From the NCBI RefSeq assembly GCF_003668875.1, contig NZ_RAWM01000004.1, positions 1-64,000 of the forward strand: DNA of 64,000 nucleotides, given 5' to 3'. This stretch comes from Corallococcus interemptor (GTDB lineage: Bacteria > Myxococcota > Myxococcia > Myxococcales > Myxococcaceae). This document shows, piece by piece, positions 43,165 through 51,800 of the stretch. The notes beneath the pieces were generated by a model that saw nothing but the letters and a program-made list of their open reading frames with translations, did no database searches and was not told where the DNA came from. How positions within the stretch are numbered: position 1 is the first letter of the stretch; the number at the start of each line of letters is the position of its first letter. A program made the position numbers and the translations under genes.

Positions 43165-45699
43165 ATGATTGACCTGAAAAGCCTAAGGCGAGATCGCAAG
43201 GACCTTCCGGTAGAACCTCAGGCCCTTTTCGCCAGCCTCATCCGCGCGCCGCACTTGCAATATCTGCGAAGTGTCCAATCTCACATACTCGATATGTGGT
43301 TCGCAAATCGATCCGCTCGCGACACAATCGTAAAGATGAATACTGGAGCAGGGAAGACCTTGGTAGGCCTGCTCGCCCTGCAATCATCACTGAACGAAGG
43401 GACGGGGCCGGCACTCTATCTCTGCCCCAAAGACCAACTGGTTGAGCAGGTAATCGAAAGAGCAAAAGAATGCAGCATTCCAACAACGACATACGATGGC
43501 GACTATCTACCAACCGAATTCGTAAACTCCAAAGCAATCCTCGTTACCCATTTTCAGAATTTTTTCAACGGCCTGTCGAAATTCGGTGTAATCGGTGGTC
43601 GGCACCTGCCGGCAAAAGTTGGGACAATCCTTGTCGACGACGCCCACAGCTGCCTTGCTCTTGCCCGAGAGCAAGCCTCAATTAGCTTTGGAAAAACACA
43701 CAATGCATTCCAGCAGCTCTTCGAACTATTCAGACCAACTCTTGAAGCGCAGTCTGCATCAAGAACCGTCGCCCTTGAGCAAGGCGTCGTCGGCACAACC
43801 ATGGCAGTTCCATACTGGGCTTGGCTTAATTCCATACCGGCTGTCTCAAGAATCATAGTTGGCTGTCGCACCGAGCCAGCAGTAAAGTTCCCTTGGCCAC
43901 TCCTAGAGGAAGACCTACCCCTTGCGCATTGTCTCTTTACCACACAGGAAGTCCTGATTACTCCATACGTCGTTCCCACTCATCGCCTTCCTTCGCTGCC
44001 GGATGCCAAAAGGCGCCTCTTTCTCTCGGCGACCCTCGTCGACGACTCCGTTCTGGTTCGCGACTTCGACGTCACACCTGATGCCGCCCTTCGGCCACTC
44101 CAACCCAAAGTCCTTGGCGACATTGGAGAGCGCCTTATACTTGCTCCAACACTTGTTCACCGAGAGCTTAAACGAGAGCAGTTGTTGCCCATCATAAAAG
44201 GCATCGCGGCTGACGGCTACAATGTAGTTGTTTTGGTGCCCTCAGCTAAGGCCTCCGAATTCTGGAAAGCCAACGGAGCGGATGTTCCACAGAAAGATGC
44301 AGGTGTTCAGCAGGCCGTCGAAAACCTCCACAAAACCAGAGGAAACATCGTCGCACTGGTCAACCGCTACGACGGAATCGATCTTCCTGACGATGCCTGC
44401 AGACTGCTGGTGATTGATGGATTGCCTATGGGCGGCCTCTCATTCGAGCAGCACCAGATGAGTGTTCGTCGCGGATCAACGCAACTCCTAGGCGCACAAG
44501 CACAACGTGTTGAGCAAGGACTCGGGAGAGGAGTTCGCTCGGGAAGCGATTATTGCGCAATTCTTCTGCTCGGGACAGACTTGGCTGAATTCGCTGCCTC
44601 ACCTACTCGTCGCGATTTGTTCTCGGTCGAAACAGCCATGCAACTGGAGCTCGGCGCCGAACTAGCTGAAGCCTTGCGAAAGGATAAGGGCAACCCCCTT
44701 GCTGGCATCCGGGCGACTCTCGACTACTCTCTCAAGCAGAACGCAGATTGGAGGCAACTACATCGCGAAAGATTGAGTTCTGTAGCGCCAAAGCAAGCGG
44801 GCAATCCCGATGCGGTTGCGATTGTCTCGATTGAACGCCAAGCAACGAAAGATTTTCGAGCAAATGACATTTCAAGCGCAGCGGAGAAGCTGCGCACCTT
44901 CATCCCTGGCCCCCAAGGCCCCCAGCACGATATCGACAAGGGATGGTATCTGCAGTTGCTTGCATCCTTTGAGCACAGGCTCGATCCAAATAGAGCGCAG
45001 GAGACGCAAAAGAGGGCGCATTCCTTGAATTCGGAAGCGTTCAAACCAATAGGAGGAGTGGTTTATCCGAAACTTCAAGGGAGGACAGGAGTACAACCAC
45101 AGAGATTTCTACAGGCTCTGCAGCGGCGATCTCGAGACTACCGATCAATTCCAGTAGAGATCGAAACCTTACTTTCGAATCTCACCTTTGGAACGAGAGC
45201 CCATACTTTCGAGCAGAGGTTACAAGATTTGGTCATTTGGCTGGGCGATCAAGCACAAAGGCCGGATTGGGAGTTTGGCGTCGGACCTGATGTTCTTTGG
45301 GAAATGGCGGGGGAGCACTTCCTCATCATTGAAGCGAAGAGTGAAGTGCAAACAACACGAGAGGCCATCTCGAAGACTGAAGCGGGACAACTAGGCCAAC
45401 ACATCGCTTGGTTTAAACAGCAATACGGAGAGCGGCCTTTGACGGCGGTCCTTGTTCACCCAGCCTCGCGCTTTGATACCGATGCATTCGCGCCAGAAGG
45501 CACAATGATCCTAAACACGGAACGACTAGCGGCGCTGCATGAAGCGGTTCGCAAGTTCTCCGTCGCCGTCACAGAAAAAGCCCCAGACATGTGGACTATT
45601 GAAGAGATTGGTAATCTGCTGGCGGCACACAACCTCTCATCGGGTCTCTTTCGGACAACATTCTTAAGAAGACCGGCCCCTCAGCAACCACGCACATGA
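43165..45699 (+). CDS. DinG/XPD-like SF2 helicase fused to a PD-(D/E)xK nuclease domain
   Basis: 844 residues from ATG 43165 (AGAGGAA upstream). Helicase part: KMNTGAGKTLVGLL (Walker A 61-65), ILVDDAHS (DDAH 158-161), LFLSATL (286-291), NRYDGIDLPDDACRLLVIDGLP (400-421, a DinG/Rad3-type motif) and RVEQGLGRGVRS (448-459). C-terminal part: WEFGVGPDVLWEMAGEHFLIIEAKSE with D709, E723 and K725, plus a Q-x-x-x-W/Y element (Q745), fits PD-(D/E)xK restriction-type nucleases. AT-rich codon use marks it as foreign. An anti-phage role is inferred from the helicase-nuclease architecture and the RES neighbour; no iron-sulfur cysteine cluster is evident. Confidence 0.8.
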   Translation: MIDLKSLRRDRKDLPVEPQALFASLIRAPHLQYLRSVQSHILDMWFANRSARDTIVKMNTGAGKTLVGLLALQSSLNEGTGPALYLCPKDQLVEQVIERAKECSIPTTTYDGDYLPTEFVNSKAILVTHFQNFFNGLSKFGVIGGRHLPAKVGTILVDDAHSCLALAREQASISFGKTHNAFQQLFELFRPTLEAQSASRTVALEQGVVGTTMAVPYWAWLNSIPAVSRIIVGCRTEPAVKFPWPLLEEDLPLAHCLFTTQEVLITPYVVPTHRLPSLPDAKRRLFLSATLVDDSVLVRDFDVTPDAALRPLQPKVLGDIGERLILAPTLVHRELKREQLLPIIKGIAADGYNVVVLVPSAKASEFWKANGADVPQKDAGVQQAVENLHKTRGNIVALVNRYDGIDLPDDACRLLVIDGLPMGGLSFEQHQMSVRRGSTQLLGAQAQRVEQGLGRGVRSGSDYCAILLLGTDLAEFAASPTRRDLFSVETAMQLELGAELAEALRKDKGNPLAGIRATLDYSLKQNADWRQLHRERLSSVAPKQAGNPDAVAIVSIERQATKDFRANDISSAAEKLRTFIPGPQGPQHDIDKGWYLQLLASFEHRLDPNRAQETQKRAHSLNSEAFKPIGGVVYPKLQGRTGVQPQRFLQALQRRSRDYRSIPVEIETLLSNLTFGTRAHTFEQRLQDLVIWLGDQAQRPDWEFGVGPDVLWEMAGEHFLIIEAKSEVQTTREAISKTEAGQLGQHIAWFKQQYGERPLTAVLVHPASRFDTDAFAPEGTMILNTERLAALHEAVRKFSVAVTEKAPDMWTIEEIGNLLAAHNLSSGLFRTTFLRRPAPQQPRT

Positions 45700-45747
45700 C
45701 TCGATGCGAGCACCAGATGTCAGTCTAAACCCGGACTTTACAGGAGA

Positions 45748-46150
45748 CGTTCCTGGCGAAAAAGTCCGGGTTCATCATCGCTCAGGTGCCCGCAGCGGCC
45801 CTGGTGGCGAATCCCGCCTCCAGAGCCATCCTGTGTTCGTGGACGCTAGGCCATCCTCCGCTGGCCGCGAGGACCACGTGTCCATGGGCATGACGGCGGC
45901 GCTGAAGAGCCATCAGGTCTCGGAGTTCGCACGTTCGTGTCTGGTGATTAATCTGCTGGTCGCGGCCCAGGCGCTGGACTTCCGTCAGCCGGTGAAGCCC
46001 AGCAGGGGCCTCCTGGCGGCGTACGAGCTGATCCGCGCCAAGGTTCCGCACATGGACCGGAACCGCGAGTTACAGCACGACATCTCCGAGGTCACGGAGT
46101 TGGTGGAGTCCGGCGCAATCCGTGAGGCGGTCCGGTCCGCCACGGCATAA
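45748..46150 (+). pseudogene. hutH: Degraded duplicate of the hutH 3' end
   Basis: The last ~390 bp of hutH reappear here. Starting at TTCCTGGCGAA, the first ~100 bp are rearranged and out of frame. From GGCCGCGAGGACCACGTG onward the reading frame is restored and runs to REAVRSATA and a stop. By eye roughly 89% of bases match the intact gene over the final ~275 bp. No active site is encoded. It is the right boundary of the AT-rich island and probably the original chromosomal hutH tail, or one delivered by recombination. Confidence 0.85.
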
Positions 46151-46161
46151 CGACATTTGTA

Positions 46162-46186
46162 GGCACCCTCCGCAATGGAGGGCGCC
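46162..46186 (+). terminator. Hairpin after the hutH fragment
   Basis: GGCACCCTCC (46162-46171) pairs with GGAGGGCGCC (46177-46186), ten bp with one A-C mismatch around a GCAAT loop. No T-run follows. It may be the old hutH terminator left behind the displaced tail. Confidence 0.4.
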
Positions 46187-46246
46187 CCCTCTACGTATCT
46201 GTGATGCCGGCCCACCATGGGCCGCGTCACTATGTCGAGGAGCCGC

Positions 46247-47329
46247 ATGTTCGTGAGTCCCCTGAAGCGAATCTGGCCGGGGCTTTTGGCTAGCCTTTGC
46301 TGCGCGATCCCAGCTCACGCGGGCGAGCCAGGAACTCAGGAGCAGGTCCGGAAGTTCGCTGCGGATGCGCACTTCAACGGTGTCGTCCTGAGCGGCAAGG
46401 GCTCTCGCGCGGAGTACGTGGCGGCGTTCGGAGTCATGGACGCCGACGCGAAGAAGCCGCTCCAGCGTAACAGCCGCTTCTTCGTGGGCTCGGTGAGCAA
46501 GTGGCTCACGTCCATCGTCGTTCTGCGCTTGGTCGACGAGGGCAAGCTGGCGCTCGACGAGCCCATCCTGACTTATCTCCCGGAGTATCGCGCGGACACG
46601 GGGAACCAAATCACCCTGCGTCACCTGCTCAGCCATGGCAGCGGTCTGCCCAATGGGCTCATGGACGCGGCCAAGAAGGACCCCAGCATCGAGCGTGAAA
46701 CACGGCCCACAACCGAAGCCATGACCCGGTACGCAAGCGGTGACCTGGTGTTCACGCCGGGCACCCGCTTCGATTACAACATCACCAACTGGATTCTCGT
46801 TCAGGCCATCCTGGAGCGTGTTTCCGGGCAGTCCTACGCACAGCTCGCCCAGCGGCTCGTGTTCAAGCCCCTGCGCATGGCGGACAGTGGCATCGCGGCG
46901 GGCGAAGCCGGAAACGTTCCGAACCTCGCGTTGGGATACCGCTCGCTGGAGCCAAAGGTGGAGCGTCGCGTGTACACGCTCCCGAACTACCTCGTGACCG
47001 GTGGAGGCTTCTACAGCACCGCCGAAGACATGCTGCGCCTGAACCACGGCGTGCTCTCCGGAAAGCTCCTGTCGCCCTCGTCCAAGAAGGCCCTACTGAC
47101 CATTGAGCGCCCCGAATCCAACTACGCCCTGGGCGGTCGCGTCCGGACCTTCAAGGCCGCCAAGACCGTCGCGACGAACGATGGAACAAGCGGCGCCTAC
47201 CGCACTGTCGCCTGGCGCGTCCTCGACGACGGTCGCACCGTCATCCTCCTGAGCAGCATGCGGCCGGATGACGAAAAGCTCTTCGCCTTCACCGATTCCA
47301 TCCTGGGCCTTCAGGGCGGTGAGAACTGA
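46247..47329 (+). CDS. Exported serine hydrolase, beta-lactamase/PBP-like (first of two)
   Basis: 360 residues from ATG 46247, chosen because GAGGAG lies eight bases upstream; ATGs at 46217 and 46232 are alternatives. Signal peptide MFVSPLKRIWPGLLASLCCAIPAHAGE. SxxK is SVSK (in FVGSVSKWLTS). The second motif is DYNITNW, Y-N-I rather than the usual Y-S-N. LLSHGSGLPNG and GGGFYSTAEDMLRL are family landmarks. A clear C-terminal H-x-G is not obvious (GTSGAYR is in its place). Peptidase or esterase of unknown substrate. Co-transcribed with the next gene, which starts two bases after its stop. Confidence 0.8.
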   Translation: MFVSPLKRIWPGLLASLCCAIPAHAGEPGTQEQVRKFAADAHFNGVVLSGKGSRAEYVAAFGVMDADAKKPLQRNSRFFVGSVSKWLTSIVVLRLVDEGKLALDEPILTYLPEYRADTGNQITLRHLLSHGSGLPNGLMDAAKKDPSIERETRPTTEAMTRYASGDLVFTPGTRFDYNITNWILVQAILERVSGQSYAQLAQRLVFKPLRMADSGIAAGEAGNVPNLALGYRSLEPKVERRVYTLPNYLVTGGGFYSTAEDMLRLNHGVLSGKLLSPSSKKALLTIERPESNYALGGRVRTFKAAKTVATNDGTSGAYRTVAWRVLDDGRTVILLSSMRPDDEKLFAFTDSILGLQGGEN

Positions 47330-47331
47330 CC

Positions 47332-48717
47332 ATGAACATTCAACGATGGGGCCTGCTGGTTCTACTGGGATGGGCGCAGTTGGCGTGGGCTGCGCCGGAC
47401 AAAGTGGATGCGTTCCTGCGCGCGGAGATGGCTCGCAATCACATCCCTGGTGCCGCGGTCGCGGTCGTCCGTGCTGGCAAGGTCATCAAGTTGGCGGCTT
47501 ACGGCACGGCGAACCTGGAATGGAACGCACCTGCCAGCACCCGCGCTGCGTTCCAGATTGCCTCCGGCACCAAGATGTTCACAGCCGTGCTCCTGATGGA
47601 CTTCGTGGGCCAGGGCAAGCTCAAGCTGGAGGACCGCGTCTGTCAGTACATCGCCGATTGTCCTCCTGCGTGGAAGGACATCACCCTGCTCCACCTCGCC
47701 AGTCACACGTCCGGAATGAAGCCCGGGCCCGTGAACGCAGATGTCTCCAGCATCGCGGTGGCGGTGGATGCGGCGAAGAAGGTTCCGCTTGCCTCGGCTC
47801 CTGGCGAGAAGGCTGCTTACGGGTCTGACGACTTCGTCCTGCTGACCCAGGTGCTGGAGAAGGTCGGTGGCGCTCCCTATCAGCAGCTCCTTCGCGACCG
47901 CATCTTCAAGCCTCTGGGCATGACGAGCAGTGGCTTCGACCAGGCCACTCTTACCGAAGAACACATTGTCCTGACCAGCGACGTCATCCCCGAGCGCACG
48001 GCGACGTATCAGTGGAAGGCCGACCGGCAGCAGCAGTACTGGTTCGTGTATCCCCACTACACGCTCGCGGCGGGAGGACTCTTCTCCAGCATCACGGACA
48101 TGTCGAAATTCACCGCCGCGCTGATGACGGACAAGTTACTGAACGCCGAGCTGCGCAAGGCCATGTGGACTCCGCCCACGATCAACAACGGTAAGACCAG
48201 CGGCTTCGCGGTGGTCTGGACCGTATCCCGGTACCGCGGACGTCCCGAGGTGGGCCACAGCGGCGGGCCGGCACTCTCCGACACGGCCTACTACCCGGAC
48301 GACAATCTGGCCGTGGTCGTGCTGACGAACCAACGGAAGCTGGTCCCCAACCTCGCGCATGGTGTGGCGAACTTCTACCTACCCCCGCCATCGTTCCTGA
48401 ACGAGCCCGGCATCTCCGACGCGGCGCCGGACCGGACGGAAGCGCTGAAGCAGGTTCTGCCCTCGCTGATTGCCGGCAACCCGGAGCCTCGCCACTTCAC
48501 CGGTCCGGCGAAGGACGGGCTTGCGGACATCAAGGAGTGGTTCCCCATTCAGCTGGGCGGATTGCCCAAGCTGAGCTGGCTGGTCCTCGTGGAGGACTCG
48601 GCGGACCACCTGACCCGGACCTACCGCGCCGTGTACGGCAAGGACGTAACCCAGCGCTGGAAGGTTACGTTCGATGCAACAGGTCTGATCGCGGCCCTGG
48701 ACGTGACGGACGAGTGA
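47332..48717 (+). CDS. Exported serine hydrolase, beta-lactamase/PBP-like (second of two)
   Basis: 461 residues. Signal peptide MNIQRWGLLVLLGWAQLAWA. SxxK is SGTK (IASGTKMFTAVL), the Y-x-N position reads Y-G-S (AAYGSDDF), and the third motif is HSGG. A domain of about 110 residues after the catalytic part (from about 350) has no obvious family. It shares only limited similarity with the preceding gene, so the pair is a diverged tandem or a two-part module. Both have lower GC than the host genes around them, hinting that they belong to the foreign segment. Confidence 0.8.
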   Translation: MNIQRWGLLVLLGWAQLAWAAPDKVDAFLRAEMARNHIPGAAVAVVRAGKVIKLAAYGTANLEWNAPASTRAAFQIASGTKMFTAVLLMDFVGQGKLKLEDRVCQYIADCPPAWKDITLLHLASHTSGMKPGPVNADVSSIAVAVDAAKKVPLASAPGEKAAYGSDDFVLLTQVLEKVGGAPYQQLLRDRIFKPLGMTSSGFDQATLTEEHIVLTSDVIPERTATYQWKADRQQQYWFVYPHYTLAAGGLFSSITDMSKFTAALMTDKLLNAELRKAMWTPPTINNGKTSGFAVVWTVSRYRGRPEVGHSGGPALSDTAYYPDDNLAVVVLTNQRKLVPNLAHGVANFYLPPPSFLNEPGISDAAPDRTEALKQVLPSLIAGNPEPRHFTGPAKDGLADIKEWFPIQLGGLPKLSWLVLVEDSADHLTRTYRAVYGKDVTQRWKVTFDATGLIAALDVTDE

Positions 48718-48865
48718 TTCTCGGGGAGCCAACCGCCCGTCCGCCTGCCTCCCCTGCACTCAAATCACCAGGAAAGACGGGAAGTTGAGGGGCCGGGCGA
48801 GCGCGTGGTACGAACTCCCGTTCAGTCTCCCCCTCTCCATTTCAAAGTGCCTGGAGCCGGCTTCC

Positions 48866-51800
48866 ATGAGCGAGCGCAATGACGTCACGCGGCCTTCGTC
48901 CCCCGCATCGGTGCCTCCCCCCGGGGCCCCCGAGGCTGGCGCGGTCCAGGCGCTTGCACAGAACGTGAGCACCCTCCCCGCCCCCCAGGCCAGCGCCGAG
49001 GACGATGCCCGCGAGCGCATCGCTTCCATGGAGCGCGAGGCCAAGGCGCTCGCCACCACCGAGCCTCAGACCGCCGCCCTCCTGTTCCATGAGGTCGGTC
49101 TGCTCTGGGAAGAGCCCCTCAAGAACCCTCGCAACGCCGCTGTCGCATTCCAGAACGCGTACAAGCTGGCGCCGCGCTTCCTCGCCAACATCCGCGCCGC
49201 TCGCCGCCTCTTCGCCGACGTCGGCAACTGGCAGATGGTCGTGCAGCTCATCGACGCGGAGCTCTCCGCCTCCGAGGATCCTCGCCAGCAGGCGTCGCTC
49301 CTCTTCGAGAAGGGGCAGATCCTCGAGGAGCGCCTGTCCCGTGACAACGACGCCGCGGATGCCCTTCGCCAGGCCCTGGACCGCAAGCCCACCGACGTCA
49401 CCCTCCTCACCCAGCTGGAGTCCGTCTACGCGGCTCGCAACGACGCGGGCGCGCTGGTGGAGATCTACCGGCTGCTCGCCACCGCCGTCGTCCCGCCGTC
49501 CCTTCGCGCCCACTATCTCACGTCCGCGGGCATGATCCTGGAGGAGCGCCTCAAGCAGAAGGAGGCCGCCGCCGCGGCCTTCCGTGAGGCGTTCGCGCTC
49601 GACCGCTCCGACCCGCTGCTCCAGGCCGCCGTCAAGCGCGTCGCCGAGCGCGAGGGCCGCACCGACGAACTCCTCTCCGCCCTCCTCTCCGAGGCCGAAG
49701 GCCAGGGCTCCCAGGGCGCTCCCGCGTACCTGCACATCGCCAAGGTCCATGACCGCCTGGGCCGCAAGGACGACGCACTCTCCGCGCTGCTTGCTGCTCG
49801 CCGCGTGAGCCCTCATGAGCCGCTGGTCCTCAGCGCGCTCGCCGGCATCTACGAGACGCAAGGGCGCTTCGAGGAGCTGGCCGACGTGCTGCTCGCGTGG
49901 GTGGGCTCCATCAACGACGAGAGCGAGCTCGTCGCCATCAACCTGCGCCTCGCCGCGCTGTACGAGGACGACCTCAAGCGCGACCAGGAGGCCGCTGCCC
50001 GCTACCAGGCCATCCTCGCCCGCATCCCCAGCCATGCCGCCGCGCTCGCGGGCCTGGGCAAGCTGTCGTACCGGATGCAGAACTGGGAAGGCCTCGTCGC
50101 CGTCTTCGACGCGGAGGTCACCGCTGCCGAGGACGCCAAGGGCAAGGCCGCTCGCATGTACAAGGCGGCCGAGATCCTGGAGGAGCGCCTGGGCCGCCAG
50201 GAGGACGCCATCTCGCGCTACAACGCGTGCCTCCAGCTCCAGCCGGGCTACCTCCCCGCGCAGAAGGCCCTCACCCGCCTCTACGAGCGCCAGGGCCGCT
50301 TCGCGGAGCTCGTCGGGATGTTCGAGCAGGACCTGCTCCAGACGTCCGACCGCGACCAGGTCATCACCACGCTCAACAAGATGGCGGTCATCTACGAGGA
50401 CCGCCTGGGTGACCTGGACCACGCCATCGAGTGCATGAAGCGCATCCTCGACCTGGCGTCGGATCACCTGCCCACGCTGCGCAACCTGGCCCGCCTCTAC
50501 GAGCGCGCCGGGCGCTTCCGTGAGCTGCTGGAGACCAACGACCTGGAGGCGTCGTTCGCCGGCGACACCAAGCAGGTGCTGTCGCTGCTCCACCGCAACG
50601 CGGAGATCCTCGACGAGAACCTGAAGGACCGCGTGGGCGCCATCACCGCGTATGAGCGCGTGCTCGCGCTGTCGCCGTCGTACCTGCCCGCGCTCAAGGC
50701 CCTGGGCCGGCTGTACGCGCAGGACGGCCGGTGGGAGAAGCTCATCGACATGTACCGCGCGGAGTCCGAGATCTCGGCCTCCACCGACGCGGCCGCCGCG
50801 CTCATCTACAAGATTGGCGAGCTGTACGAGCACCGCCTCAAGCAGGAGAACGAGGCGCTGGCTTCGTACCAGGAGGCGCTGATGCTGGCGCCCAGCTACT
50901 TCCCGGCGCTGCGCGCGCTGGCCCGCATCCACCGGGCCCACGGTGCTTGGGAGAGCCTGGTCGAAGTCCTTCGCGCGGACGCCGCCAACCGCACGGATCC
51001 GCTGGAGCGCGCCAACGCGCTCTACCAGGCCGCCGCCATCTGGGAGGACCAGCTGGGCCGCCCGGAGCTGGCCATCGACGGCTACCAGGAAGTGCTGCGC
51101 CTCACGCCGGGCCACGCCGCCACGCTGCGCGCGCTGGAGCGCCTGTACGTCGCGCAGGACAACGTGAAGGAGCTGGTCTCCATCCTCGACCGCGAGACGC
51201 AGGTGGGCCAGACGCCCGCGGCCAAGGTGACCGCGTACCTCAAGCTCGCGCGGCTGTACCTGGACCGCTTCCAGGAGCCGTCCCGCGCCGCGCAGTGCTG
51301 CGAGTCCGTGCTGGGCCTGGAGCCCGGCAACCTCACCGCCCTCATGCTGCTGGAGCGCATCCGCGTGTCGGACCGCGTCCGCCGCGCGGAGCTGCGCGCC
51401 CGCATCGCCGAGCGCGTCACCGACACGCGCCTGTCCAGCGCGCTGCGCCTGCTGGCCGCCGCGGATCAGGAGAAGGGCCCGCCCTCCGAGCGCACCCTGG
51501 AGGTCTACCAGCGCGCCTTCGACGCGGATCCGTCCGACGCGCGCCTCGCCTTCGGCCTGGAGCGCGTGCTGCGCCAGACCGGTGACACCGCCGCCCTGTC
51601 GCGCATGTACGGCATGCGGCTGGCCGTCACCACCGACGCCACGGAGGCGCTGGAGTTGCTGCTGCGCGCCGCCGAGCTGGCCGAGAAGAACCCCGACCTG
51701 GAGCCGGCCGCCGCGCTGTACCGGCAGGCGCTGGAGCTCCAGTCGCAGTGCCTCCCCGCGCTCCAGGGCGCCCGCCGCGTGGCCCTGCGCCGGGGCGACT

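Noticed and set aside
45748..46150. Functional second histidine ammonia-lyase
   Set aside because: Only the last ~390 bp are present, the MIO active site is missing, and the first ~100 bp are out of frame.
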